Part shown: positions 1-8,464 of the stretch, in pieces
Layout of the letters: every line of letters starts with the position of its first letter
Numbering within the stretch: the first letter of the stretch is position 1
Source of the DNA: UTCHB3 sp008363265
GTDB lineage: Bacteria > Bacteroidota > Ignavibacteria > Ignavibacteriales > Ignavibacteriaceae
Assembly: GCA_045863055.1 (NCBI GenBank)
Contig: BTUW01000008.1
Location: 1 to 64,000 of the forward strand
Direction of reading: 5' to 3'
DNA length: 64,000 bases
Position numbers and translations under genes: made by a program
Notes under the pieces: model-generated
Databases searched by the model: none
Seen by the model: the letters and a program-made list of their open reading frames with translations, nothing else
What the model was told of the DNA's origin: nothing

Positions 1-123
1 AAGATTGAGTAAAGTACTCGATCCATATGCTCCCAAGACAAGTTGTTTCTGTGAAGACCCTACAGCCATGACGAATATCATAAAAGACAGCATCCTGACT
101 AATAATTTGATCTGTTTTTTCAT
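1..123 (-). CDS. Exported protein, N-terminal fragment (runs off left edge)
   Basis: An open frame begins with ATG at 123 and continues to base 1 without a stop, giving 41 residues. The N-terminus has two or three lysines, then a hydrophobic stretch rich in Leu, Met, Phe and Val, then a small-residue site near GSSQ. This is a convincing Sec signal peptide, so the product is probably periplasmic, outer membrane or secreted. A weak GGTGA lies five bases before the ATG. The rest of the gene is outside the window and no family can be named. It follows two other minus-strand frames encoding exported products. Confidence 0.6.
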   Translation of the reverse strand, partial: MKKQIKLLVRMLSFMIFVMAVGSSQKQLVLGAYGSSTLLNL

Positions 124-139
124 ACTATTCACCGCAAAA

Positions 140-235
140 TCAAAGAATGCAATTTGGGGCATAATCAATGCCCGGTCTCATTTGTGAAAATGTAAACCCG
201 TTTACAACTACCAATAAAAAAAGTAGCCTCTTCAT
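140..235 (-). CDS. 31-residue signal-peptide ORF, possibly a truncated gene
   Basis: ATG at 235 follows a good AGAGGA ribosome-binding site (AGAGGATTAAAATG). The 31-residue product starts MKRLLFLLVVV and has a plausible cleavage site at TFSQ, then about 13 residues (MRPGIDYAPNCIL) and a TGA. It looks like a translated signal peptide whose mature part is missing. It could be a gene cut short by a frameshift, or a short exported peptide. It lies 36 bases after the FG-GAP gene and 16 bases before the next exported frame, so the three may be co-transcribed. Confidence 0.4.
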   Translation of the reverse strand: MKRLLFLLVVVNGFTFSQMRPGIDYAPNCIL

Positions 236-271
236 TTTAATCCTCTGCTTAATAAATTTGATTTGTTTTGC

Positions 272-1825
272 TTACCTGATTAATTGAACCTTAACACTTT
301 TGGTTAAAGTCTTTTCACCTGTTATAAGGGTGAAGTGAAAAATGTATACTCCGCTTGTTAGGGCAAGATTTTGAATATTTAACTCTTTTGTGTGGGAACC
401 TTTCTCTTCCTGTGTCGAATTGTTGAATATCCTCTGTCCGAGGATATCAAATATCTCTAAAGTCAGCATACCTGAATCAGGGAGTGAATATTGAATACTA
501 ACCTTCTCATTTGTTGGATTGGGCGAGATTGCAACCTCAATCTTTTTTTCGCCTGTTTCATCCACATCTTCTTCCTCCACGGAGACAGGAGTCCTTGTTC
601 CTTTATAAATATAGATATCACCTGCCGGAAGAATACTGTGATCTTCGTACCCATTCTCCCCGACACAAATATCATCTATCCCATCTCCATTAACATCTCC
701 AACCCTGCCGGCAAAATCTATATCCCTGTTAAAATAATTGGAAACATAAAGTTTTGCTATAAGTCCTGTTATTGTTTGGCCTCCAAGGTATAATGCATAA
801 CTGTCGTATGGGATATATTTCAATAAGTCGCCGTATCCATCTCCATTTATGTCACCCGGTGAGATTCCCCCTCCTGAAAGTCCTCCTGCACTGATCTTTA
901 CTTCAGGTGTAATATTCGGGGGGCGGGTTCCAAATGACAAGGCATATGGCATATCTCCACCCGCTGTTCCTCTGAAAACTATTAGTTCTCCGTTACCATT
1001 ACCATTCATATCATTTACCATAAAGATATTACGAGGTTGGAATGTGGTATCTGATGAGAACTGGTAATAATCATTGAAAGAAAAATCGATGTTACCATAA
1101 TAAAAGCGGCGGAGGTCAACTGTCGGATTTGTCTTGGAAAGCATGGGCGAAACATCTGTCTTCCCGTCTCCATCCAAATCTGCAAAGGAGATGTAATTAT
1201 ACCAAAACCGGTAATTGGAATAAGATGAGTCCGGTTTCAATACATGGTACTCAATGGGTTGGATGTCAGTGGTAGTTTTTAGAAAATAGAATTTGCCCGA
1301 GTTTGTAAAGTTTACCAGTTCCTCCCATCCGTCACCGTCAAAATCGATCGGCCAATCTCGACCATACAAATATGGGGCATAATTACTGTCAGGATGAAAT
1401 ATTTCAAAGTCCGGCATGGTATCAATATCGGGTCCGCCTAGATAAACATCATAATTGACAGGGGAGGTATTAATTATTCCCTTTCGGCTAATAACATCTC
1501 TGTATCCATCTCTGTTTATATCACAACTCGTTATCGCAAGTGGATGAAAGGCTCTGAAATAAAATGCTGGTGTATCCGGGACAGGATTGCCTCCATAATA
1601 AAAATACGCTTTCCCTTTAGAACCGGGTGCGGTTGTGTCCATCTTGGTAACCATAAAATCATCACAGCCATCACCGTTTTGGTCTCCCATATAGATGACC
1701 GATTCTTGCCAGTAAAGACCGGTTGTGCTGAAAATAAGGGTGTCGAAGTATTGTGCCTCCACAGCAGAAATCAGCAATAAAACTAAACAGGGCAGTATTC
1801 TCAACGATTTAAGGTATTTACTCAT
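272..1825 (-). CDS. FG-GAP/VCBS repeat protein with T9SS type-A sorting domain
   Basis: A protein of about 517 residues, exported through Sec and probably then by the type IX system. A signal peptide (LVLLLISAVEAQ) is followed by repeated acidic loops of the form DxNGDGxxD or DxDGDGxxD (GDQNGDGCDD, IDFDGDGWEE, ADLDGDGKTD, GDINGDGYGD, GDVNGDGID). These are the calcium-binding signature of FG-GAP beta-propeller blades. The last 85 or so residues, from ISPNPTNEKVSIQYSLP, are a T9SS type-A domain. The longest frame opens with TTG at 1837, but the ATG at 1825 has GGA eight bases upstream and is preferred. The ligand of the propeller is unknown. A cell-surface role is likely. Confidence 0.85.
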   Translation of the reverse strand: MSKYLKSLRILPCLVLLLISAVEAQYFDTLIFSTTGLYWQESVIYMGDQNGDGCDDFMVTKMDTTAPGSKGKAYFYYGGNPVPDTPAFYFRAFHPLAITSCDINRDGYRDVISRKGIINTSPVNYDVYLGGPDIDTMPDFEIFHPDSNYAPYLYGRDWPIDFDGDGWEELVNFTNSGKFYFLKTTTDIQPIEYHVLKPDSSYSNYRFWYNYISFADLDGDGKTDVSPMLSKTNPTVDLRRFYYGNIDFSFNDYYQFSSDTTFQPRNIFMVNDMNGNGNGELIVFRGTAGGDMPYALSFGTRPPNITPEVKISAGGLSGGGISPGDINGDGYGDLLKYIPYDSYALYLGGQTITGLIAKLYVSNYFNRDIDFAGRVGDVNGDGIDDICVGENGYEDHSILPAGDIYIYKGTRTPVSVEEEDVDETGEKKIEVAISPNPTNEKVSIQYSLPDSGMLTLEIFDILGQRIFNNSTQEEKGSHTKELNIQNLALTSGVYIFHFTLITGEKTLTKSVKVQLIR

Positions 1826-2178
1826 ACTATTTTCCAAAAAGATTAAGTATCTAAATAACGATTCAAAGGCATCTTAATTGTTTAAAATGTCACAGTGCAT
1901 TAGAATTGTTTTTGTAAAGGTTTCCCGGAGAAGAACCGCCATGTGGTTCTTTACAGGGTGTGGAAAGTACTATACGATAGATTATTTGCTCTTAAAGGGG
2001 CCGGTAAAAATCCTTGAACATCCTGCCGGATAACTCGCAATAACCGGACAAATTTTGTCCCGGTTATTTTATTTCCTGCGTTTACATTGCTCTCCTGTGT
2101 TTAATTATATCCTGAAATTAAATTACAAATTTTTGTAATTAATGTCAAGAGGTCTAAAACATATATTTAAGAGGCCGT
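1826..2178. other. Intergenic region with three hairpin-forming palindromes
   Basis: No convincing gene. It holds AGAACC/GGTTCT (1932-1950), a longer palindrome pairing AATAACCGG with CCGGTTATT and ACAAA with TTTGT (2039-2068) followed on the plus strand by TTTTATTT, and an AT-rich inverted repeat ATTACAAA/TTTGTAAT (about 2117-2142). The Bat operon ends at 2179, so a minus-strand terminator would be expected here. None of the hairpins has a clean T-run on that strand. Confidence 0.45.
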
Positions 2179-2931
2179 TCAAACCTCCCCAACCCCCTTC
2201 ATTAATATCCAGCCTTCTTTCCCGTTCGGGAGGGTGACGCGGTACCAGCCGGCTACACTTCCCGTTACGCGGAGTTTGTTCCCTTCGGTTATCAGACCGG
2301 CTTTTTTGCCCTCCCGTTCAGGGATCTCGTAGAGGTGGATGCTTGAGTCGAGTACGACGCACTCCCTGAGATTCCGTGCATTATCGTATCTTATCAGAAA
2401 AGGAGGGAGGGTCAGGGCAATTAAGAGGAGCAGTAGGCCCGTGACAACAAGGGCTCTGCCATGGGTGAGCCCGTGGAATTTAAGGATGTAACCGGTAACG
2501 GCAGCCAACAGGAGGAGGAAAAGGATAAATACGATCAGGAGCCAGCTCCATACAGAGGCAAGTCCGGCAATATCCCTGAAGAATTTGAAAATGAAAAATT
2601 CAGGTACCGGGACTATCTTCTCCTTGATCTTCAGATTCTCATTTATCAGGAGCGAGTGGGCTTTGGCGTTGTTACGGTCGTGGAGAAGTGATTTCTCCAG
2701 AAAGAGGATGCTGTACCCCGTCTCCCCCGTCCTGGAGTATGCAAGCCCCAGGTTAAAGTAGAGCTCGTGCCCCCTGTACCCTTCGGCAACAAGCTGCCTG
2801 TAAGCGCCGATGGCCTCCCTGTAATTCCCCGACTTGAAGAGTCTGTTGGCTTCCTCAAATCTCGCGGAAGGATCCTGCGCGTGAAGAAGGGGAAAGGCGA
2901 TGAAAAGAAGAAAGATCAGTTTTTTCATCAT
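2179..2931 (-). CDS. batE: BatE-like TPR and SH3-domain membrane protein
   Basis: Last gene of the Bat operon, 250 residues. A signal peptide (LIFLLFIAFPLLHAQ) precedes TPR-type helices (residues about 20-100: FEEANRLFKSGNYREAIGAY and the following blade with YSRTGETGYSILFLEKSL). Two membrane segments follow (about 125-150 and 160-180), then a bacterial SH3-like domain ending in GWYRVTLPNGKEGWI. BatE proteins of Bacteroidota have this TPR-TM-SH3 layout and are thought to bind partner proteins or the cell wall. The ATG overlaps the batD stop by four bases, implying translational coupling. The biochemical role of BatE is not established. Confidence 0.8.
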   Translation of the reverse strand: MMKKLIFLLFIAFPLLHAQDPSARFEEANRLFKSGNYREAIGAYRQLVAEGYRGHELYFNLGLAYSRTGETGYSILFLEKSLLHDRNNAKAHSLLINENLKIKEKIVPVPEFFIFKFFRDIAGLASVWSWLLIVFILFLLLLAAVTGYILKFHGLTHGRALVVTGLLLLLIALTLPPFLIRYDNARNLRECVVLDSSIHLYEIPEREGKKAGLITEGNKLRVTGSVAGWYRVTLPNGKEGWILMKGVGEV

Positions 2932-4697
2932 TCACCCCCCTCAAATTTCCGGATTATCGCTGAAGCGCGGGCGTGGAATTCACCCATTTTTTCCCTCTTG
3001 CCGTCAACGGGGGCAAAACGCATAAGTTCACAGTCGTCGAGGAGCCTTTTCACTTCAAGAGCGATATCTGTGCTGAACCCCTTCTCCAGAAGTGTCGCCT
3101 CCACTTTCAAGGAAGTGAACTCACTCAGCTGAAGTTTGTGTCGAGTGATGAGGTAACCCTCGAGGGCGGTCGCCACTTCAGTATAAAACTGATCGTGATC
3201 CCCCCTGCCAAGCAGGGCCTCTGCCTTGGCGAGCCTTTCGGAGGCTATCTTTATCGCTGCCATCCTTCTTTTGTACGCGGGATCGTTAAGCCTCGTCTCT
3301 TCCTTCTTTCTGTAACTTATGAAAGCCGCCGCCCCGGCGACGGGAGCCGCGAAAAGGAGGAGGAGGAACCAGACCTCAGGGTATGAAGGAGCATCCTTCG
3401 CCAGGGTGACGCCTCCCGTGTAAATATCGATATCTTCTTCACTTACAGCGGTTACCCCCTCGTTGAACGCTTCCGCTGAGACGGTGACCGGGATATCCCC
3501 CGTCCTGATGGTTTTCATCGTTTTGGTTTCGAGATCGAACCAGCTGAACTCGATGCCCGGCAGGGTGTATTTGCCGCCATCACGGGGGATGAGGATATAC
3601 TCGATCGATTTGCTGCCGGAGATCGTGCCGGTGCGGTTGATCTTCTTGTCGATGTTGGGATCGAGAACTTCAAAACTTTTATCAAACTCAGGCACCATTG
3701 CGTCAACGAGTTCGATGTTACCCCTCCCCGTGATAAGGATCTCGAACCGGATGGGCTCGTTCTTTTTGTATTCCCTCTTCTTCACCGAGGTTTTGATATC
3801 GAATGAGCCTACACCTCCTGAAAAATGACGGAGCGAGGGGTCGCGCGGCACAGGGGTGATCTGAACCTTTACGGGCGGTGAACTGATCTTGTAGTCGAGC
3901 CTTTGCCCCATCCGGAAGAAGGGATCGTTGAAGGGATCATTCTGACCGGATGTGAGGGGTGCCGTTACCGGTATGGTGAGTGTAAGAGGGGCGATCTCGA
4001 GCGTGCCTGACCTGGTGGCGAAGAGGGCGGCGGTTTTGATAACCCCGGCGTAATATTGCCTTCCGTTGAAGTATTCGGGTTCAAGCATTACCTGCCCGGG
4101 CATCTGAAGCTCTTCCGCCCAGAACCCTTCGAATGTCGGAAGTTTTACATAGTTCGGATTTTCAGGCTGGAGCGCGGGATTGAAGTATAGTTTGTAGTTT
4201 ACGGTGATCTGCTCACCTTCATACGCGACGGGTTTATCGACGATCGCCCGGATAAATATCTCATTTTCCAGACCTCCCTGAACCGCCTCCTGATTCCCCC
4301 TTTTCCCTGCACCGGTTCCCTTCTCGACGATCACTTTAACTGAATTGGTGCGGTAGGTCTTCCCTTCTATCTTCATTATCGCGCCGGGGATCTCGAAAGT
4401 CCCCTCCTTCTTTGCTGTAAGGATGTATGAATAGCTTCCGTTTACACGGAGATCCATATTGACAAGCGACATGTTTCTAGACTCGTTGGGTCCGCTGAAA
4501 ACATAGAAATTCCCAAGATTTGGCGGGATGAACTCGACGGGTGACGCGCTTTTCGTCTCATAGCTGAACGAAAGCTCGAACTCCTCCTCGAGGCCCACCG
4601 GATTTTTGCTGATGTGCGCTTTTACGCTTTGCGCGTGAACAACCGCCGCGAGAACCGCGAATATGGCAACACACGCGAAGAGGGACCTGACTACCAA
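2928..4697 (-). CDS. batD: BatD, Oxygen tolerance family protein
   Basis: 589 residues. It has a signal peptide (VAIFAVLAAVVHAQ) and several beta-sandwich domains typical of BatD: an N-terminal part with AHISKNPVGLEEEFELSFSYE, a central part with FIRAIVDKPVAYEGEQITVNYKLYF, and a third with KKNEPIRFEILITGRGN. A transmembrane helix near residues 445-465 (VWFLLLLFAAPVAGAAAFISY) is followed by a cytoplasmic helical tail. BatD belongs to the aerotolerance operon described in Bacteroides fragilis. It lies between batC and batE with overlaps on both sides. The domain order and length fit the family. Confidence 0.88.
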   Translation of the reverse strand: MVVRSLFACVAIFAVLAAVVHAQSVKAHISKNPVGLEEEFELSFSYETKSASPVEFIPPNLGNFYVFSGPNESRNMSLVNMDLRVNGSYSYILTAKKEGTFEIPGAIMKIEGKTYRTNSVKVIVEKGTGAGKRGNQEAVQGGLENEIFIRAIVDKPVAYEGEQITVNYKLYFNPALQPENPNYVKLPTFEGFWAEELQMPGQVMLEPEYFNGRQYYAGVIKTAALFATRSGTLEIAPLTLTIPVTAPLTSGQNDPFNDPFFRMGQRLDYKISSPPVKVQITPVPRDPSLRHFSGGVGSFDIKTSVKKREYKKNEPIRFEILITGRGNIELVDAMVPEFDKSFEVLDPNIDKKINRTGTISGSKSIEYILIPRDGGKYTLPGIEFSWFDLETKTMKTIRTGDIPVTVSAEAFNEGVTAVSEEDIDIYTGGVTLAKDAPSYPEVWFLLLLFAAPVAGAAAFISYRKKEETRLNDPAYKRRMAAIKIASERLAKAEALLGRGDHDQFYTEVATALEGYLITRHKLQLSEFTSLKVEATLLEKGFSTDIALEVKRLLDDCELMRFAPVDGKREKMGEFHARASAIIRKFEGGE

Positions 4698-5452
4698 TCT
4701 TTCTCCCTCCCGAAACCGCGGAGCTGCTGGTTCTTTTTGTTTTTACGGAGGTCTTTCTCTTTGTCTTTCAGGGCGTTAAGCATCTTTTCGGCATCATTCT
4801 TGTTCATCTGCGGTTTGGGGCGCTGATCCTGCTGATCCTGGTTTTGTTTGTTGTTCTTCTTGTCATCCTGCTTCTGATCTTTTTTCTGATCCTGTTTTTT
4901 GTCGTCTTTCTGATCCTTCTTCGGAGGTTCCTTTTTCTTCTCCTCTTCCTTCTTCTGATCCTGCTTCGGAGGCTGGTTCTTCTTCTGTTCCTCCTCCTTT
5001 TTCTTCTCTTCCTGTTGCTTCTTTTTCAACTTCTGAAGGGCGTACGAAAGGTTGTATTTGGCTTCGGGATCGTTCGCCGAAAGCTTCAGGGCGTTTTTAT
5101 AGGCATCGACCGCGGCCTGATAGTTACCCGCTTTCAGGTGGGCGTTGCCAATGTTGTACCACGCCTTGGACTGGAATTCTTCGTCGGAACTTTTGCCGAT
5201 GGCGTTCTGAAAAGCCTGGATCGACTCTTTATAGTCCCCTTTTTTGTAGTAGCCCGCGCCGAGGTTGAAGTCGGGAATTGCCGATTTGTTGTCGAGCTCT
5301 GTCCCCTTCTTAAAGAGACCGATGGCGTCATCGTATTTTCCGCTCTCGTATTTATCCACTCCCTCGTTGTTGGTACCCTTCAGTGACTGGGCATTCCCAA
5401 CGGAAATGAAGGTGACAACAGAAACCATAAAGATCAAAAATCTAATTTTCAT
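4691..5452 (-). CDS. batC: BatC, TPR protein with charged low-complexity tail
   Basis: 253 residues starting at MKIRFLIF, which gives a clean signal peptide (VVTFISVGNAQ) and an 11-base overlap with the batB end. The longer frame to 5617 only reads through batB. TPR helices occupy residues about 30-140 (GVDKYESGKYDDAIGLFKKG, AWYNIGNAHLKAGNYQAAVD, and so on). After that comes a very polar segment of about 90 residues made almost wholly of K, E, Q, D, P and N. The C-terminus has a short helix, NDAEKMLNALKDKEKDL, common in BatC proteins. The tail is probably a flexible periplasmic linker. Confidence 0.88.
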   Translation of the reverse strand: MKIRFLIFMVSVVTFISVGNAQSLKGTNNEGVDKYESGKYDDAIGLFKKGTELDNKSAIPDFNLGAGYYKKGDYKESIQAFQNAIGKSSDEEFQSKAWYNIGNAHLKAGNYQAAVDAYKNALKLSANDPEAKYNLSYALQKLKKKQQEEKKKEEEQKKNQPPKQDQKKEEEKKKEPPKKDQKDDKKQDQKKDQKQDDKKNNKQNQDQQDQRPKPQMNKNDAEKMLNALKDKEKDLRKNKKNQQLRGFGREKDW

Positions 5453-6476
5453 CCACTCTCTCCTTGACTGCACTAAACCATTTAATATCATCTCTAACAA
5501 ACATTCCCGCGAGAAGAAGCAACAAGGCAGGGACGAGGAACCAGTGGAAAACCTCATCGTACTCGACCACTTTGAACGCACCAAACTCCGACTTCTCGAT
5601 GTTGCTGATATCGTCATAAAGTTTAACGAGGTATTCCGAATTGTCGTCGCTCCTGAAGAACTGTCCGCCGCCGAGCGAGGCGAGCTTTTTCAGTTTCTCC
5701 TCGTTCACTTTGGTTACCACTTCGTTCCCTTCGTTGTCGGTTTTGTATCCTGCCACCACATCACCCGCATAGATGGGGATCTTCGCGCCGGCAGGTGAAC
5801 CGACCGCCACGGTGAAAACCCTTATCCCCTCGCCCGCCGCGGCCTGGACCGCCTCTTCGGCACCCCGTTCATGATCCTCACCGTCGGAGAAGATAACAAC
5901 CGCCTTCCCCGCGTTCCTGGACGAGCCAAAGCCCTCGATCGCCATCTTCATCGCTCCCGCGATATCGGTGCCCTGCTGAGGCACTGTGGTGATATCGATG
6001 GTGCCGAGGATCAGTCTGCCGATCGAGTGATCGAGAGTAAGGGGGAACTGCAGGTAACTCTGTCCGGCGAAGACTACCATGGCTATTCTGTCGCCCGACA
6101 TTTTCTTTAAGAGTATCTCAATATCGTTCTTAGCCTTTTCGAGCCGGCTCGGTTTAAGGTCTTCCGCCGCCATCGAGTTGGAGACATCGAGGAGGAAAAA
6201 GACATCGATACCAGTCTGCTTCACGGTTTCAACCTTGGTGCCTACCTGCGGACGCATCAGGGCGACGATCATCAGCACTCCCGCGAGGATGAAGAGGGCA
6301 AAACGGAGAAGCTCAACCCGGGTGGACTTTCCGCCGGTCAGTTTCCGGTGATCCATGTCGCTGAAAAACCGTTTTATTATGTCGATCTTCGACCGGTAAT
6401 ACCAGATGAAAAGCGGAATGATGAGGATCATCAAACCAATGAGGATAAAGTCGGGACTGTAAGCGAATTTCAGCAT
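5442..6476 (-). CDS. batB: BatB, von Willebrand factor A membrane protein
   Basis: 344 residues. There are two N-terminal membrane helices (residues about 10-25 and 55-78), a vWA domain starting near residue 88 with a MIDAS metal site DVSNS and the following EDLKPSRLEKAK, and a C-terminal membrane helix (FLVPALLLLLAGMFV). The vWA domain faces the periplasm by topology and probably binds a partner through a divalent metal. It lies one base downstream of batA and is overlapped by batC. BatA and BatB are paralogues of the same architecture. Confidence 0.9.
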   Translation of the reverse strand: MLKFAYSPDFILIGLMILIIPLFIWYYRSKIDIIKRFFSDMDHRKLTGGKSTRVELLRFALFILAGVLMIVALMRPQVGTKVETVKQTGIDVFFLLDVSNSMAAEDLKPSRLEKAKNDIEILLKKMSGDRIAMVVFAGQSYLQFPLTLDHSIGRLILGTIDITTVPQQGTDIAGAMKMAIEGFGSSRNAGKAVVIFSDGEDHERGAEEAVQAAAGEGIRVFTVAVGSPAGAKIPIYAGDVVAGYKTDNEGNEVVTKVNEEKLKKLASLGGGQFFRSDDNSEYLVKLYDDISNIEKSEFGAFKVVEYDEVFHWFLVPALLLLLAGMFVRDDIKWFSAVKERVDEN

Positions 6477-6477
6477 C

Positions 6478-7467
6478 TTACGGCAACCTCCTCAGCCAGG
6501 TGAAGGCAAGCAGGCGCGAAAGGAGCAGAAACTCAAGCGCGAGTGAAACGAAGATTATGAAGAGCTCCGATTTCCGTTTGAACGAGCTCACCTCGATGCG
6601 GGTGCGTTCGAGACGGTCGATCTCTTTATAAATGTTCTCAAGCTTGGCGTTATCGGTGGCTCTGAAATATTTGCCCCCTGTGTCCCCCGCTATCTTCTGC
6701 ATAAGGGGTTCATCGATCTCGACAGGCATCATCACCCGCCGCGAGCCGAAAGCATCCGGCACATCGTAAGGTGCCTCACCGATGGTTCCAACACCGATGG
6801 TGTAAATCCTGATTCCGAACTGAACGGCGATCTCCGAGGCGGTGTTGGGGTCGATCTCCCCGGCGTTGTTAACGCCGTCGGTAAGCAGGATCATCACCTT
6901 GCTTTTGCTTTCTGAATCTTTCAGCCGGTTTACCCCGGAAGCGATCGCGTTGCCGATGGCTGTGCCGTCTTCGAGCAGACCGCTTTGGGTTTCATCCATC
7001 AGGGTGATGAGGGCATTGTGGTCAACTGTCAGGGGGCACTGCGTGAAAGCATCCTTGGCGAAGATCACGAGACCGAGGCGGTCGTTCTCCCTGCCCGTTA
7101 CGAATTCACGGGTGATGCTCTTGGCGGCCTCAAGCCTGTTGGGCTCAAAATCCTTCGCGAGCATGCTTCCCGACACATCAAGAACCACGCAGATATCGAT
7201 CCCCTCGGCATAGACGCTCTCTTCCGAAAGGTCGGTCTGGGGACGCGCGAGGGCGATTATCAATAACGAGAGTGCCGCGAGATCGAGATAAAAAGGGAGA
7301 TTGCTTAACCGTGAGCGGATGTCGCTGAACTTTGCCGCCACTCCCGCTTTCGAGTAGAGCATCGGTGAAAGGCCGTCACCTTTTTTCCTTCTGTACCAGA
7401 GGATGGCAGGGATCAGAAGGAGAAGTAGAAGCACCCAGGGGTATGCGAATCCGAAACTGCTAAACAT
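6478..7467 (-). CDS. batA: BatA, von Willebrand factor A membrane protein
   Basis: 329 residues with the same plan as BatB: membrane helices at about 8-24 and 58-75, a vWA domain with a perfect MIDAS motif DVSGS followed by MLAKDFEPNRLEAAK, a later TDGVNNAGE segment, and a C-terminal helix (LFIIFVSLALEFLLLSRLL). It follows the BatD-like gene with an eight-base overlap. In Bacteroidota BatA and BatB are thought to form a complex in the inner membrane. The complete MIDAS suggests that metal-dependent ligand binding is kept. Confidence 0.9.
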   Translation of the reverse strand: MFSSFGFAYPWVLLLLLLIPAILWYRRKKGDGLSPMLYSKAGVAAKFSDIRSRLSNLPFYLDLAALSLLIIALARPQTDLSEESVYAEGIDICVVLDVSGSMLAKDFEPNRLEAAKSITREFVTGRENDRLGLVIFAKDAFTQCPLTVDHNALITLMDETQSGLLEDGTAIGNAIASGVNRLKDSESKSKVMILLTDGVNNAGEIDPNTASEIAVQFGIRIYTIGVGTIGEAPYDVPDAFGSRRVMMPVEIDEPLMQKIAGDTGGKYFRATDNAKLENIYKEIDRLERTRIEVSSFKRKSELFIIFVSLALEFLLLSRLLAFTWLRRLP

Positions 7468-8464
7468 TCGCGCTCCTTTTATCGCACGAACCGAGGAGGG
7501 CAGCCGCGGAGGCTGTGTAGTTGGCCTGCTCGACTTCGGCAGGCTCGTACTTCGCGAACTTCACCATGTCGGCACGGGTGAGGAAATCGTCGGCTCCAGC
7601 CACCACTTCCTGCGGAAAACCTTTTTTCGTCAGTTCACGGATGGTTTCGCGGGTGGTAAGCTCGAGCGACGGGAAACGGTACTCGATCTCGAAATACCAG
7701 CGGACGGTATCAGAAACCTCGCTGAAGTGCTCCTTGTATTTCCCCTCCGCGAGGTAACCTTTCCGGTCGATCTCTTCCAGTTTCGCGAGTGCCTTGTCGA
7801 AGTTCGTAAGAATTTTTACCGGCTCGGGCTCTTTAACCTCTTCAACCGGTTTCTTCTTGAAGCGCCGGTAGATCAGCCACGCGAGAAGCGCGACCAAGAG
7901 CAACCCGCCGAAAAGGATGGCGTACTCCTCCCACCCCCAGGGGATCCGCTCGGGTGGTTTAACATCGCTGATCTCTTTGGTGGTATCAACCGGGACTGGC
8001 CGTATCTTGATTTCAAAGGGACCGGTTTTCTGCACGAGCGTGTCGATGCCCTTGACGAATCTCCACTCGAGAGCCGGGACTTTTACATCAAGGGAATCGA
8101 AACCGGAGAAAGCCCAATTGAAATGCTTGACTATCCGTCCCTCTTTTTCGATGTTCTGAAGGGTGTCTGTAGTGAGGTACTCCAGTCCAGCCTTACCGAT
8201 CGAATCGAACGCGGCGGGTTCGATAACCTTCCACTCGCCGGGGTACTCGAGGAGGAATTTCATAACGATCCTGTCGCCGATCTGGTATTCCCTCTTCTCA
8301 GGCTCTAGTGAGAGTTTGATATCCGCTTTCTGGGCGACCAGTGGAGAATTAAGAAGCAGAAAAATGATCAGGAACGGCACAACCATGCCCACCCTGAACC
8401 GTTTAACCACTCTTGATAAATTGAAATAACTGATCATCAAAAGGTCTTTTTCCCTTGTTACCAT
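7460..8464 (-). CDS. BatD-like/DUF4381-like membrane protein of the Bat operon
   Basis: 334 residues between the DUF58 gene and batA, the usual place for an unnamed TM protein in moxR-bat operons. It has a signal-like hydrophobic segment (VVPFLIIFLLLNSPLVAQ), a beta-sandwich region resembling one BatD domain (LSLEPEKREYQIGDRIVMKFLL), a membrane helix near 180-198 (YAILFGGLLLVALLAWLIY), and a cytoplasmic helical tail resembling that of BatD (SDTVRWYFEIEYRFPSLELTTRE). The ATG at 8464 overlaps the DUF58 stop. An internal ATG at 8386 with AGGG upstream would give a more standard signal peptide, so the start is not certain. Confidence 0.7.
   Translation of the reverse strand: MVTREKDLLMISYFNLSRVVKRFRVGMVVPFLIIFLLLNSPLVAQKADIKLSLEPEKREYQIGDRIVMKFLLEYPGEWKVIEPAAFDSIGKAGLEYLTTDTLQNIEKEGRIVKHFNWAFSGFDSLDVKVPALEWRFVKGIDTLVQKTGPFEIKIRPVPVDTTKEISDVKPPERIPWGWEEYAILFGGLLLVALLAWLIYRRFKKKPVEEVKEPEPVKILTNFDKALAKLEEIDRKGYLAEGKYKEHFSEVSDTVRWYFEIEYRFPSLELTTRETIRELTKKGFPQEVVAGADDFLTRADMVKFAKYEPAEVEQANYTASAAALLGSCDKRSANV

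Noticed and set aside
5..187. 60-residue plus-strand frame at the left edge
   Set aside because: It overlaps two minus-strand frames with good signal peptides and has no ribosome-binding site or recognisable fold.
2120..2142. AT-rich palindrome as a Bat operon terminator
   Set aside because: The stem is AT-rich and short and has no clear T-run on the minus strand.
4844..5386. 180-residue Leu/Phe-rich plus-strand frame
   Set aside because: It is the antisense of the lysine/glutamate-rich BatC tail and has no independent support.
7403..8308. 301-residue plus-strand frame
   Set aside because: It is an antisense shadow of the BatA and BatD-like genes with no start signal or domain.
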